47,816 nucleotides of DNA from Stutzerimonas kunmingensis (GTDB lineage Bacteria; Pseudomonadota; Gammaproteobacteria; Pseudomonadales; Pseudomonadaceae): NCBI RefSeq assembly GCF_900114065.1, contig NZ_FORS01000015.1:1-47816 (forward strand), given 5' to 3'. Positions 15,170-23,700 of this stretch are shown here, piece after piece. The notes under the pieces are model-generated. The model searched no databases. It was not told the origin of the DNA and worked only from the letters and a program-made list of their open reading frames with translations. Position 1 is the first letter of the stretch, and each line of letters opens with the position of its first letter. The translations under genes were made by a program, and so were the position numbers.

Positions 15170-16402
15170 TTATTCAGGCCGCTTCACATTCTGCGCGGGC
15201 GCGTCGAGTTCGGCGAGCAAGAGCAGGTTGCGCGGCGTCAGTTGGCTGGGGCAGAAGGTGCCCAGGCGAACGCGGTAGCCCTGTTCTTCCAGCAGTAATG
15301 CTCGGTCGAGCAACAGCCAGAGTTCGAGCGGGCGGCGGAACAGGCCGCGCACCAGTTCCAGGTTGCGAACTTCGGCTAGGCGCTGCCAGCCTGTGCGCTC
15401 CAGTGCCGGCCAGTCCTCGTCACCGGGCGCGGGTAGTTGCTTGAGCGTGGCGAGGTCGCGGCAGTAGTCGGCGAAGTCTTTCTTCAGCCAGGCGCCGGGC
15501 AGCGACGGGGTCGGCAGGTATTCGTCCTGCTGGCGCAGGTGGCGCTGCAGGATGTCGAAGCCCAGGCGCCAGGCCATGGACTGGTCGCGGTTGCGCCGTT
15601 CGCGTGCGCCCGCGGTGACGGTTTCGCTCAAGGGCAAACCGAGGTCATCGCGCGTGAGCTGCAAGGACGAAGCGCCGGCTGTCTGTGACAGTGGGATGTA
15701 CTGCTCATCGGTGATGCGGTTGTAGCAGCAGGGTGCCACCGCAAGCTGGCGGCATTGTTTGACGACGGCCAGTTGCAGCAGGCGAACATGCAGGTCGCCG
15801 CAGGCATGCAGGGCGACTGGTGTATGCGTGGCGTGCAGCTGGTCTCCTGCATCGGAAGCCAGCACATCCTGGCAGCGGTGCGTCGCCTCGACGCCGAGTC
15901 GTTCGCTCAGCTGGTCGCCGGCGTCGACCAGCGCTTCGTCCCACTCAAGGCAGGTCAGTGCGGCGCCGTTTCTGGCCAGATGCCGGCCGAGATGACCTTT
16001 ACCGGAGCACCAGTCGAGCCAGTGCCGCGGCGTTTCGCGAAAGTGCAGGCGCGCGCCGAACGCCTGGATTTGCAGCGATTTGCGTCCCGGTATGTCGAGG
16101 TTCTGGCGATGAGCCACAGCCGGCGGCTCGCTTGCGGGCAGTTCGTCGATCTGGCTCAGCTCGCAGGCGATCGCAGCCAGCTGCGGGAAAGGTGCCGGTG
16201 CGGCGAGTTCGCCTGGCTGGTTGTGCGCGGCTTCGGCGTCGGCCAGCGAGCGTGCTCGCAGCCAGGCGGCGAGTTCCGGGTAGTCGTTTTCCCACGGCAG
16301 GCTTCGGCAAACGAATGGGCGTGGGCGCCAGAGAGCCTGGTGCTCGCTCAGGAAGCGGTCGAGTGCCTGGAAGTGTTCGAGCAGATAAGGGGAGGCTGTC
16401 AT
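15170..16402 (-). CDS. Class I SAM-dependent methyltransferase
   Basis: A protein of about 410 residues with a central Rossmann-type methyltransferase domain. Motif I is DWCSGKGHLGRHLA (about 130-143), followed by CLEWDEALVDAGDQL (acidic residue for SAM ribose binding) and, further on, VALHACGDLHVRLL and VAPCCYNRI. This matches the Methyltransf_32-type family found in many pseudomonads. I chose the ATG at 16400-16402 (MTASPYLLEHF). The frame is open to 16543, but that part crosses the terminator and does not look like protein. The substrate is unknown. No signal or membrane segment is present. It is a single gene between tRNA-Thr and the TRAP operon terminator. Confidence 0.85.
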   Translation of the reverse strand: MTASPYLLEHFQALDRFLSEHQALWRPRPFVCRSLPWENDYPELAAWLRARSLADAEAAHNQPGELAAPAPFPQLAAIACELSQIDELPASEPPAVAHRQNLDIPGRKSLQIQAFGARLHFRETPRHWLDWCSGKGHLGRHLARNGAALTCLEWDEALVDAGDQLSERLGVEATHRCQDVLASDAGDQLHATHTPVALHACGDLHVRLLQLAVVKQCRQLAVAPCCYNRITDEQYIPLSQTAGASSLQLTRDDLGLPLSETVTAGARERRNRDQSMAWRLGFDILQRHLRQQDEYLPTPSLPGAWLKKDFADYCRDLATLKQLPAPGDEDWPALERTGWQRLAEVRNLELVRGLFRRPLELWLLLDRALLLEEQGYRVRLGTFCPSQLTPRNLLLLAELDAPAQNVKRPE

Positions 16403-16459
16403 CGGCGGGCAGGCGTTCGGGCGGGAGCCGATTGTAGCGGGATGCTGCGGTAGGAAGCA

Positions 16460-16485
16460 CAACGCCCGTCGAGGGACGGGCGTTG
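16460..16485 (-). terminator. Terminator of the TRAP membrane-subunit operon
   Basis: A perfect 11-base stem CAACGCCCGTC / GACGGGCGTTG with a four-base loop, starting 10 nt after the DctM stop. On the minus strand it is followed by a pyrimidine-rich tract (TGCTTCC). Confidence 0.75.
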
Positions 16486-16494
16486 CAGTTGCAG

Positions 16495-17871
16495 TTACTG
16501 GCCGTAGACCTGTTCCGGCAGCCAGGTGATCAGGCCAGGCCACATGTAGGCCACCACCAGCATGCCGATCTGGATCGCGATGAACGGCAGTACGCCCTTG
16601 TACATCACGCTGGTCGGTATGCTGCGGGGCGTTACGCCGCGCAGGTAGAACAGCGAGAAGCCGAAGGGCGGGGTGAGGAACGAGGTCTGCAGGTTGATGG
16701 CGAACATCACACCGAGCCAGACCGGGTCCAGGCCCATGGCCAGCAGGATCGGGCCGACGATGGGCACCACCACGAAGATGATCTCGATGAAGTCGAGAAT
16801 GAAGCCCAGCAGGAAGATGACCAGCATCACCACCAGGAAGGCGCCGAGCACACCGCCAGGCAGCGAATGCAGGGCATCTTCGATCAGCGCTTCACCGCCA
16901 AAGCCGCGGAACACCAGGGAGAACAGCGACGCACCGATGAGGATGAGGAACACCATGGAGGTGATTTCGGTGGTGCCGAAGGCTACCTGCTTGAGCTGGG
17001 CGAAATTCAGCTGGCCCTTGGCGATCGACAGCAAGGTCGCGCCCAGGGCACCGATCGCAGCAGCCTCGGTCGGTGTGGCGTAACCGGCGAGAATCGAGCC
17101 GAGCACTGCGGTGATCAGCGCCAGCGGAGGCAGCAGCGCACCGATCAGCTTGCCCCATTCGATAGGCCCCAGTTCTTCCTGCGGCAAGGCGGGCAGCTTC
17201 TTCGGCTGGAAGATCGCTACCGCAATGAGGTAGAGGATGTACATGCCAACCAGCACGAGGCCCGGGATCAGCGCGCCGACGAACAGGTCGCCGACCGACA
17301 CGGTCTTCGGCGAGAAGATGCCCATCTTCAGCTGTGCCTGCTGGAAGGCGCTGGACATCACATCGCCGAGCAGGACCAGGATGATCGAGGGTGGAATGAT
17401 CTGACCGAGGGTGCCGGTGGCGGCGAGGGTGCCGGTAGCGATCGCCGGGTCGTAGCCGCGACGCAGCATCGTCGGCAGTGCCAGCAGGCCCATGGTGACC
17501 ACGGTGGCGCCGACGATACCGGTACTTGCCGCAAGCAGCGCGCCGACCACGCAGACCGAAATCGCCAGGCCGCCACGCATGGTGCCGAACAGCCGCGACA
17601 TCGATTCCAGAAGGTCTTCGGCGACGCGCGATTTCTCCAGCATCACCCCCATGAAGACGAACAGCGGTACCGCCAGCATCGTCTGGTTGTTCATGATGCC
17701 GAAGATGCGGTTCGGCAACGCGTGCAGATAACCCACGTCGAACGAGCCGGTGACCACGCCGATGCCGGCGAACAGGAGTGCCATGCCGCCAAGGGTAAAG
17801 GCGACCGGGTACCCGGACATCAGGGCGAAGCAGATGCTGATGAACAGCAGGATGGCCATGATTTCACCCAT
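16495..17871 (-). CDS. TRAP transporter large permease (DctM family)
   Basis: A 458-residue integral membrane protein with about 12 hydrophobic segments. It carries TRAP large-subunit signatures such as SGYPVAFTLGG near the N-terminus, NQTMLAVPLFVFMGVMLEKS, ASTGIVGATVVTMGLLALP and GTLGQIIPPSIILVLLGD. It forms the Na+-driven translocation channel with the small subunit. The ATG at 17871 follows AGGAGG and overlaps the last codons of the small-subunit gene by eight bases, so the two are translationally coupled. The cognate binding protein is encoded divergently at 18710. The substrate is probably an organic acid but is not readable from this subunit. Confidence 0.95.
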   Translation of the reverse strand: MGEIMAILLFISICFALMSGYPVAFTLGGMALLFAGIGVVTGSFDVGYLHALPNRIFGIMNNQTMLAVPLFVFMGVMLEKSRVAEDLLESMSRLFGTMRGGLAISVCVVGALLAASTGIVGATVVTMGLLALPTMLRRGYDPAIATGTLAATGTLGQIIPPSIILVLLGDVMSSAFQQAQLKMGIFSPKTVSVGDLFVGALIPGLVLVGMYILYLIAVAIFQPKKLPALPQEELGPIEWGKLIGALLPPLALITAVLGSILAGYATPTEAAAIGALGATLLSIAKGQLNFAQLKQVAFGTTEITSMVFLILIGASLFSLVFRGFGGEALIEDALHSLPGGVLGAFLVVMLVIFLLGFILDFIEIIFVVVPIVGPILLAMGLDPVWLGVMFAINLQTSFLTPPFGFSLFYLRGVTPRSIPTSVMYKGVLPFIAIQIGMLVVAYMWPGLITWLPEQVYGQ

Positions 17872-18415
17872 GCTTCACCTCCTGCTCTGCTTCAGGCAAA
17901 CGACCGGCCAGGCGGTAGCCGGCCTTGATCAGGTCGGAAAGGCCCTGCAGGGCGAGGCTGCCGACCAGCAGCAGGATGATGCTCTTCTGCAGGTAGACGA
18001 ACTTCAGCCCGCCCGACTCGTTGGAACCTTCGTGAGTCGCCCAGGAACTGGTGACGTAGTCCCAGCTGTTCCAGCCGAGGAACAGGCAGACCGGCAGCAG
18101 AAAGAGCAGGTGGCCAAGACCGTCGACGACGGTCTGCCTGCGACTGCTGAACTTCTGATAGAAGATGTCGACGCGAACGTGGCCGTTGCGCTGCAGGGTC
18201 CAGGCGGCGGCGCCCATGAACACCAGCGCATGGCCGTACATTACCGCTTCCTGCAGGGCGATGGCGCCGATGCCGAAACCGTAGCGCAGGACCACCACGA
18301 CGGCGGTACCGATGACGAGAAACAGGGTGATCCAGGCACAGAGCTGGCCGAGGCGCATGTTGAACGCATCGATGAGGCCAGCCACGCGCAGCAGGGGCGG
18401 GGGGCTCTGGGACAT
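17864..18415 (-). CDS. TRAP transporter small permease (DctQ family)
   Basis: A 183-residue inner-membrane protein with four hydrophobic segments (LCAWITLFLVIGTAVVVVLR, VMYGHALVFMGAAAW, HLLFLLPVCLFLGW, IILLLVGSLALQGL) and the HVRVDIFY motif typical of DctQ. The ATG at 18413-18415 follows AAGGA. It is the first gene of the minus-strand pair and overlaps the large permease gene. Together with the divergent binding protein it completes a three-part TRAP transporter. Confidence 0.93.
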   Translation of the reverse strand: MSQSPPPLLRVAGLIDAFNMRLGQLCAWITLFLVIGTAVVVVLRYGFGIGAIALQEAVMYGHALVFMGAAAWTLQRNGHVRVDIFYQKFSSRRQTVVDGLGHLLFLLPVCLFLGWNSWDYVTSSWATHEGSNESGGLKFVYLQKSIILLLVGSLALQGLSDLIKAGYRLAGRLPEAEQEVKHG

Positions 18416-18709
18416 TTGTAGTCCTTCTTAGGAGACGCAAGGTTGGCGGGAGAGGGCGATTCTTGCAGTACTGGCGCTTTGCAGCAATCGGCCTACGACT
18501 TTTAGCTTATGCGCTAGGCTTGAGGCGCCGGAGGCTCTAATGTTAGTCGAGCCCGGAGTGGCGGATGCATTTCCGGCGCAGGTTTCGCCGTACGAGCCAG
18601 CGGTCAGCCTGACTCAGGGACTCGAAACGGAACGAAAGGCGCAAGGCGGTCCGGCAAAAAGCGTAGCCTTGCCGTTGCGCAATAAGAACAAATAACAAGG
18701 AGTAACCTC

Positions 18710-19816
18710 ATGAAACGTCGTGACATTCTCACCGCCGCTGGCGTAGGCCTGGCAGCAACCGCTCTGGCTGGCTGCAATGACAAGAGCGAGAAGCCGGCAG
18801 CGGGCGAAAGCAAGCAGGCCAGCGAACAGCAGACATTCAACTGGAAGATGGTCACCTCCTGGCCGAAGAACTTCCCGGGCGTAGGCGTCGGTGCCGAGCG
18901 CTTCGCCAATCTGGTCAACGAAATGAGCGGTGGCCGGCTGAAGGTCAAGGTCTATGCCGCCGGCGAGCTGGTCCCGGCGCTGGAAGTGTTCGACGCGGTA
19001 TCGCGCGGCACCGCCGAAATGGGTCATGGCGCACCTTACTACTGGAAAGGCAAGGTCCCGGCGGCGCAGTTCTTCTGCGCGCTGCCGTTCGGCCCGAACG
19101 CGCAGGAAATGAATGCCTGGCTGCATCGTGGCGGCGGCATGCAGCTGTGGGAAGAGGTCTACAAGCCCTACGGCGTACTGCCGATGGCCTGTGGTGCCAC
19201 CGGCGTGCAGACCGCCGGCTGGTTCAACAAGGAAATCAACTCGGTCGACGACTTCAAGGGTCTGAAGATGCGTACCCCGGGCCTGGGCGGCGAAGTGCTG
19301 ACCAAGATGGGCGGTACCGTGGTGAACATGCCGGCTGGCGAGATATTCACCGCCCTGCAGACCGGCGCGATCGACGCCACCGAGTGGATCGGCCCGTACA
19401 ACGATCTGGCCCTGGGCCTGCACAAGGCTTCCAAGTACTACTACACCCCGGGCTGGCAGGAGCCGAACGTCACCTTCGAGCTGGACGTCAATCTCAAGGC
19501 CTGGGAAACCCTGCCGGATGATCTGAAGGCCATCGTTCGTGCCGCGGCGCGTGACGTCAACGGCGACATGCTCGATGACTACAACGCCAAGAACATGGAA
19601 GCGCTGGAGCAACTGCGCGAGCAGGGCGTCGAAGTACGCCGCCTGCCGGACGAAGTGCTGTCCCGCCTGAAGGAAGTGGCGGCTGAAGTGGTCGACGCCT
19701 CTGCAAACGCCGATCCGGTGGCGGCCAAGGTGTGGGAGCAGCAGAGTGCCTATCTCAAGCGGTTGTATGAATACGCCGAGCTGAACGAGAAGGACATCTA
19801 CAACATCCGCGGCTGA
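18710..19816 (+). CDS. TRAP transporter substrate-binding protein (DctP family), Tat-type lipoprotein signal
   Basis: A 368-residue binding protein of the DctP/TakP type that presents the solute to the divergent DctQM permease. The N-terminus MKRRDILTAAGVGLAATALA plus GC has a twin-arginine and a lipobox (LAGC, Cys22). It is therefore probably exported folded by Tat and anchored as a lipoprotein. Family segments include WPKNFPGVGVGAERFANLVN, GGRLKVKVYAAGELVPALEV and TGAIDATEWIGPYND, whose conserved Arg/Asn/Trp environment typically binds carboxylates. The start follows AAGGAG. A strong terminator follows. TakP relatives bind 2-oxoacids, but the substrate here is unproven. Confidence 0.93.
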   Translation: MKRRDILTAAGVGLAATALAGCNDKSEKPAAGESKQASEQQTFNWKMVTSWPKNFPGVGVGAERFANLVNEMSGGRLKVKVYAAGELVPALEVFDAVSRGTAEMGHGAPYYWKGKVPAAQFFCALPFGPNAQEMNAWLHRGGGMQLWEEVYKPYGVLPMACGATGVQTAGWFNKEINSVDDFKGLKMRTPGLGGEVLTKMGGTVVNMPAGEIFTALQTGAIDATEWIGPYNDLALGLHKASKYYYTPGWQEPNVTFELDVNLKAWETLPDDLKAIVRAAARDVNGDMLDDYNAKNMEALEQLREQGVEVRRLPDEVLSRLKEVAAEVVDASANADPVAAKVWEQQSAYLKRLYEYAELNEKDIYNIRG

Positions 19817-19833
19817 TAGCTACCCCGGATGCG

Positions 19834-19869
19834 AAAACGCCACACCGGCAACGGTGTGGCGTTTTTTTT
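19834..19869 (+). terminator. Strong, probably bidirectional terminator
   Basis: A 12-base stem AACGCCACACCG / CGGTGTGGCGTT with a GCAA tetraloop, followed by eight T's. The left side carries four A's, so it can also serve the convergent OsmC gene. It starts 18 nt after the binding-protein stop. Confidence 0.93.
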
Positions 19870-19899
19870 GCGCCCGAGCTTGGCGCGATGAAGGCGCGG

Positions 19900-20325
19900 T
19901 CAACCTTCCAGCGTCGCGTTCAGGCTGATGCGAGCGTTGAGTACCTTGGACACCGGGCAGCCTTCCTTCGCCTGATTGGCGATCTGCTGGAACTGCGCGT
20001 CATCCGCACCCGGAATCCGCGCCTTGAGGGTGAGATCAATCGCCGTGATGCTGAAGCCTTCGCCATCCTTGTCGAGTGTGACTTCGGCGCGGGTGTCGAT
20101 GCGTTCGGCGGTCAGCCCCGCCTGGCCCAGCATCATCGACAGGGCCATCGAGAAGCAGCCGGCATGGGCCGCGCCGATCAGCTCTTCCGGATTGGTCCCC
20201 GGCGTGTCTTCGAAGCGAGTGTTGAAGCCGTAGGGGTTGTCCTTCAGTGCACCGCTCTGAGTGCTGATGGTGCCCTTGCCGTCTTTCAGGCCGCCTTGCC
20301 AGACGGCGGAAGCGCTCTTCTTCAT
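19900..20325 (-). CDS. OsmC-family peroxiredoxin
   Basis: A 141-residue cytoplasmic thiol peroxidase of the OsmC/Ohr superfamily, which reduces organic hydroperoxides. Both redox cysteines are present: Cys57 in HAGCFSM and Cys123 in EGCPVSK. The TPGTNPEELIGAAHAG block upstream of the first Cys is typical. The sequence (start MKKSASAVWQGGLKDGKGTI) is closer to OsmC than to Ohr. The ATG follows GAGG. It is convergent with the TRAP binding-protein gene and shares its terminator region. Confidence 0.93.
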   Translation of the reverse strand: MKKSASAVWQGGLKDGKGTISTQSGALKDNPYGFNTRFEDTPGTNPEELIGAAHAGCFSMALSMMLGQAGLTAERIDTRAEVTLDKDGEGFSITAIDLTLKARIPGADDAQFQQIANQAKEGCPVSKVLNARISLNATLEG

Positions 20326-20367
20326 GAACTGACCTCGAATGAATGCGTGAATGGGTTCAGCGTGCCG

Positions 20368-20676
20368 CTATTGAAGCTGTTCGGCCGCGAGGATCGCGCT
20401 GGCCAGCTCCATGTCGGTGGCTTCCAGCTGCGGCTGCTCGCTGCGCAGTTGCTGCAGCATGGCTTCCAGATACGGGCCGCGGATCTCGCCGTTACTGGCC
20501 ACGAAGCTGCCTGCATCCTCGCGCGCAGGTATCACCAGCTTGTCGTCCTTGAAGGTCATGTAGGTGGATGCTGTGGTCGCACCCGAGGAGAGAATGTCGC
20601 GGACCAGGCCATCGGCCACGGCGCTGCCAACCGGCACCAACGCCAGGGTGAACGCTGCGAAAAGTGTCTTGCGCAT
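20368..20676 (-). CDS. DUF2388 secreted protein
   Basis: A 102-residue small exported protein. The Sec signal peptide covers about residues 1-22 (MRKTLFAAFTLALVPVGSAV then ADG). The mature part carries the DUF2388 pattern AREDAGSFVASNGEIRGPYL and a C-terminal helix ATDMELASAILAAEQ. The family is found mainly in Pseudomonas, often in several paralogues, with no known function. The ATG follows AAGGAGG. It lies between OsmC and the large sensor kinase, all on the minus strand. There is no cysteine to suggest disulfides and no membrane anchor. Confidence 0.85.
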   Translation of the reverse strand: MRKTLFAAFTLALVPVGSAVADGLVRDILSSGATTASTYMTFKDDKLVIPAREDAGSFVASNGEIRGPYLEAMLQQLRSEQPQLEATDMELASAILAAEQLQ

Positions 20677-20742
20677 GAGCGGAAACCTCCTTGCTATCGT
20701 TCTTCTGAGAGTGCGATGGGCGAAGGAGAGTTCCGGTTGCCG

Positions 20743-23700
20743 CTAGTCGCGCCCGTCGATCAGGCGCCGGATGCGGGCGGCGAGGATGTCGATGCTGAAC
20801 GGTTTGGCGAGGATATCCATGCCGGGGGCGAGGAAGTCGTTACGCATCTCGTCGTCCGGTACGTAGCCGGTGATGAACAGCACCTTCAGTTCGGGGCGGT
20901 GCTGTCGCGCGCTTTCCACCAATTGCCGTCCGTTCAGGCCGGGCAGGCCGAAATCGGTGACCAGCAGATCGAGGCGCTGATCGCCGTGCAGGTAGGGCAG
21001 CGCGCCATTCGCATCGACCGCTTCCAGCACCTGGTAGCCCAGCTCCTGCAGCACCTCCACGACGAGCATGCGCACGGCGGCCTCGTCCTCCACCACCAGC
21101 ACGATCTCCCCGTTCGTCGCGCTGGGCACCTCCGTCGATTGCGACGCGGCAGGCAGTAGCTCGTCCTGGGCCTCGTTGCGCGGCAGGTAGAGGATGACCT
21201 GCGTGCCTTCGCCCAGCGTGCTGTCGATGCGCACGTGACCACCGGTCTGCTTGGCGAAGCCGTAGACCATCGACAGGCCCAGGCCGGTGCCCTGGCCTAT
21301 GGGTTTGGTGGTGAAGAAGGGATCGAATGCCTTGGCGATGGTCTGGGCCGACATGCCGGAGCCGTTGTCGGTGACGCTCAGCACCACGTAGTCGCCCGGT
21401 TCGGGGGCGTCCGGCTGGCGCTGTTGGATCCGTACATTGCGCGTGTTCACCCCGAGGCGTCCGCCATCGGGCATGGCATCCCGGGCATTGATCACCAGGT
21501 TGAGCAGGGCGTTTTCCAGTTGGTGGCCGTCGGTGTAAGCGAGCCAGGCATCTGCCTGCAGCTCGACTTCCAGACGGATGTGCTCGCCCATGGTGCGACG
21601 CAGCATGTCCTCCATCGACACCACCAACAGGTTCACGTCGACCGGTTTGGGGTCCAGCGACTGGCGACGGGCAAAGGCCAGCAGGCGATGGGTCAGCGCC
21701 GCCGCACGGTTGGCCGAGGTGGTCGCGGCGTCGATGTAGCGGTCGAGATCGCCGGTATTGCCGCCGGCGACACGCCGCTGGATCAGGTCGAGCGCGCCGA
21801 GCACGCCGGTCAGCATGTTGTTGAAGTCGTGCGCCAGGCCGCCGGTGAGCTGCCCGATGGCTTCCATCTTCTGCGCGTGGCGCAGCGCTTCCTCGGCGCG
21901 CTCGCGTTCGGCCATCTCGATGTGCAGCCGGCTGTTGATCGCCGCCAGCTCGCGGGTACGTTCGGCAACCCGGCGCTCGAGGCTGTCGTTGAGTTCGCGC
22001 AGCGCCTCTTCGGCGGCAACCTGGGCAGTGACGTCGGTATTGGTGCCGAACCAGTGGGTAACCTGCCCGAAATCGTCGCGAATCGGCAGTGCGCGGGAGA
22101 GGAACCAGCGGTACTTGCCGTCCTTGCCGCGCAACGGAAAGGTTTCTTCCCAGATCGAGCCGATGGCAAAGGCGCGCTTCATCGAGGCGCTGACCCGCTC
22201 ATGATGGTCCGGGTGGTTCACCGTGCGCCAGCCAAGGGCGCGCATGGCTTCGTCGGTGGTGCCGGTGTAGTCGTACCAGCGCTTGTTGTACCAGTAGATG
22301 TGGCCGCTGGGGTCGGCCATCCAGGCGAACTGGCTCATGTTGTCGGCGAGGGTGCGGAACTGCTCTTCGCTCTCCCGCAATGCGCGTTCGGCGCGCATGC
22401 GCTCATCGGCGGTCCAGGCGCGGTCGGCGACTTCGCGGATGAACGAGATGTCGTCGTCGAGCCAGCCGCGCGGCTGTTCTTCGAGCAGCATCATCACGGC
22501 GGAAATGCGGCCCTGCTCGAACAGCGGGACGCAGACGATGCTGCGGATCTGGCTTTCGGCAAAGTTCTCCGCATGGCTGGCGGTGCGGGCATCGTGCAGC
22601 ACGTCCTCGATCACGACCAGTTCGTTTTCCTGCAGGTCATAGAAGAAGTCGCCGTAATCGGCGAAATGCACCACTTCGCTGCTGCTGTCCGAACTGCCGT
22701 CGCTCCAGTAGCGCTCGATGGTGGCGCTCTGGCTCGGTGCATTGACACTGGCGAACAGCACTCGGGAAACACCGATGGTGCGGCCGATCACGCTCACCGC
22801 GGCATGCGCGATGGTCTGGCTGTCGTGCTGCTCGCGCAGCAGGTCGCCCAGTTCGATCAGCGCGGTCTGGCGCTGTTCGGCCTGCTGGCGATCCTTGATC
22901 TGCTCTTCGAGCATCTCGTTCATGCGCAGCATGCGTTCAGCAGCGTTGCGTTCGGCGGTAATGTTGCGTGCGGTGCCGAGGATGCGCACCATGCCGCTGG
23001 AATCGACGAGCCGGCGGCCACGATTGGCGAGCCAGACGAACTCGCCGATGCGGGTATCGAAGATGCGGTAGTCGAGCTGGAACTCGCCGTCGCCACGTCC
23101 CGCCAGGGTCTCGCCCAGCGCCTTGAGCAGCACGCTGCGGTCGTCCGGATGGATCCGCGCAAGAATCTCGTGCACACCCAGCCCCGGCTCATCCGGCGCC
23201 AGCCCGGCCATGGCCTTGAGTTGTGCGTCCCAGTGCAGCGAATGATGGCTGTCGCGGTATTCCCAGACGCCGATCGAGGCGATCTCATTGGCGAGGCTGA
23301 TGCGCTGCTCGGCTTCGCGCAGGGCCTTGCTGGCCCGCATGCGCTCGGCCGCGGCACGGATGCGCTCCAGCACCTCGCGTGCCAGGCCGATGTCATCCGG
23401 GCTCCAGGGTAGCGGCTGGCTGCGGACGAACATGAGCAGCGCGGGCTGGGTGCCGGACTCGACACCTGGCAGCTCGGTGAACAGGACCGAGCGGGCGGCT
23501 AGATGTTGCAGCAGCGAGTCACTGCCTGACGTGTCTTCCTCGAGCACGACCAGGTTTTCGTCTGGCAGGCGGTCGATGAAACCGGCGGCGTCCGCTTCCA
23601 GGCCATGACGCCCTATCCGGCTCGGAGCATCCGCAGCCAGCCATTCCTGTTTCACGGTCAGCGTGCCGTCCTTCACGGTCCCCCAGGCGATGCAGTCACA

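Noticed and set aside
18460..18500. A possible sigma-54 promoter (CTGGCGCTTTGC) before the TRAP genes
   Set aside because: The spacing between the GG and GC elements is too short for RpoN.
21235..23412. A 725-codon open frame on the plus strand opposite the sensor kinase
   Set aside because: It is a mirror of the kinase in a high-GC gene. Its translation has no domain structure, whereas the minus strand encodes intact PAS, GAF and kinase motifs.
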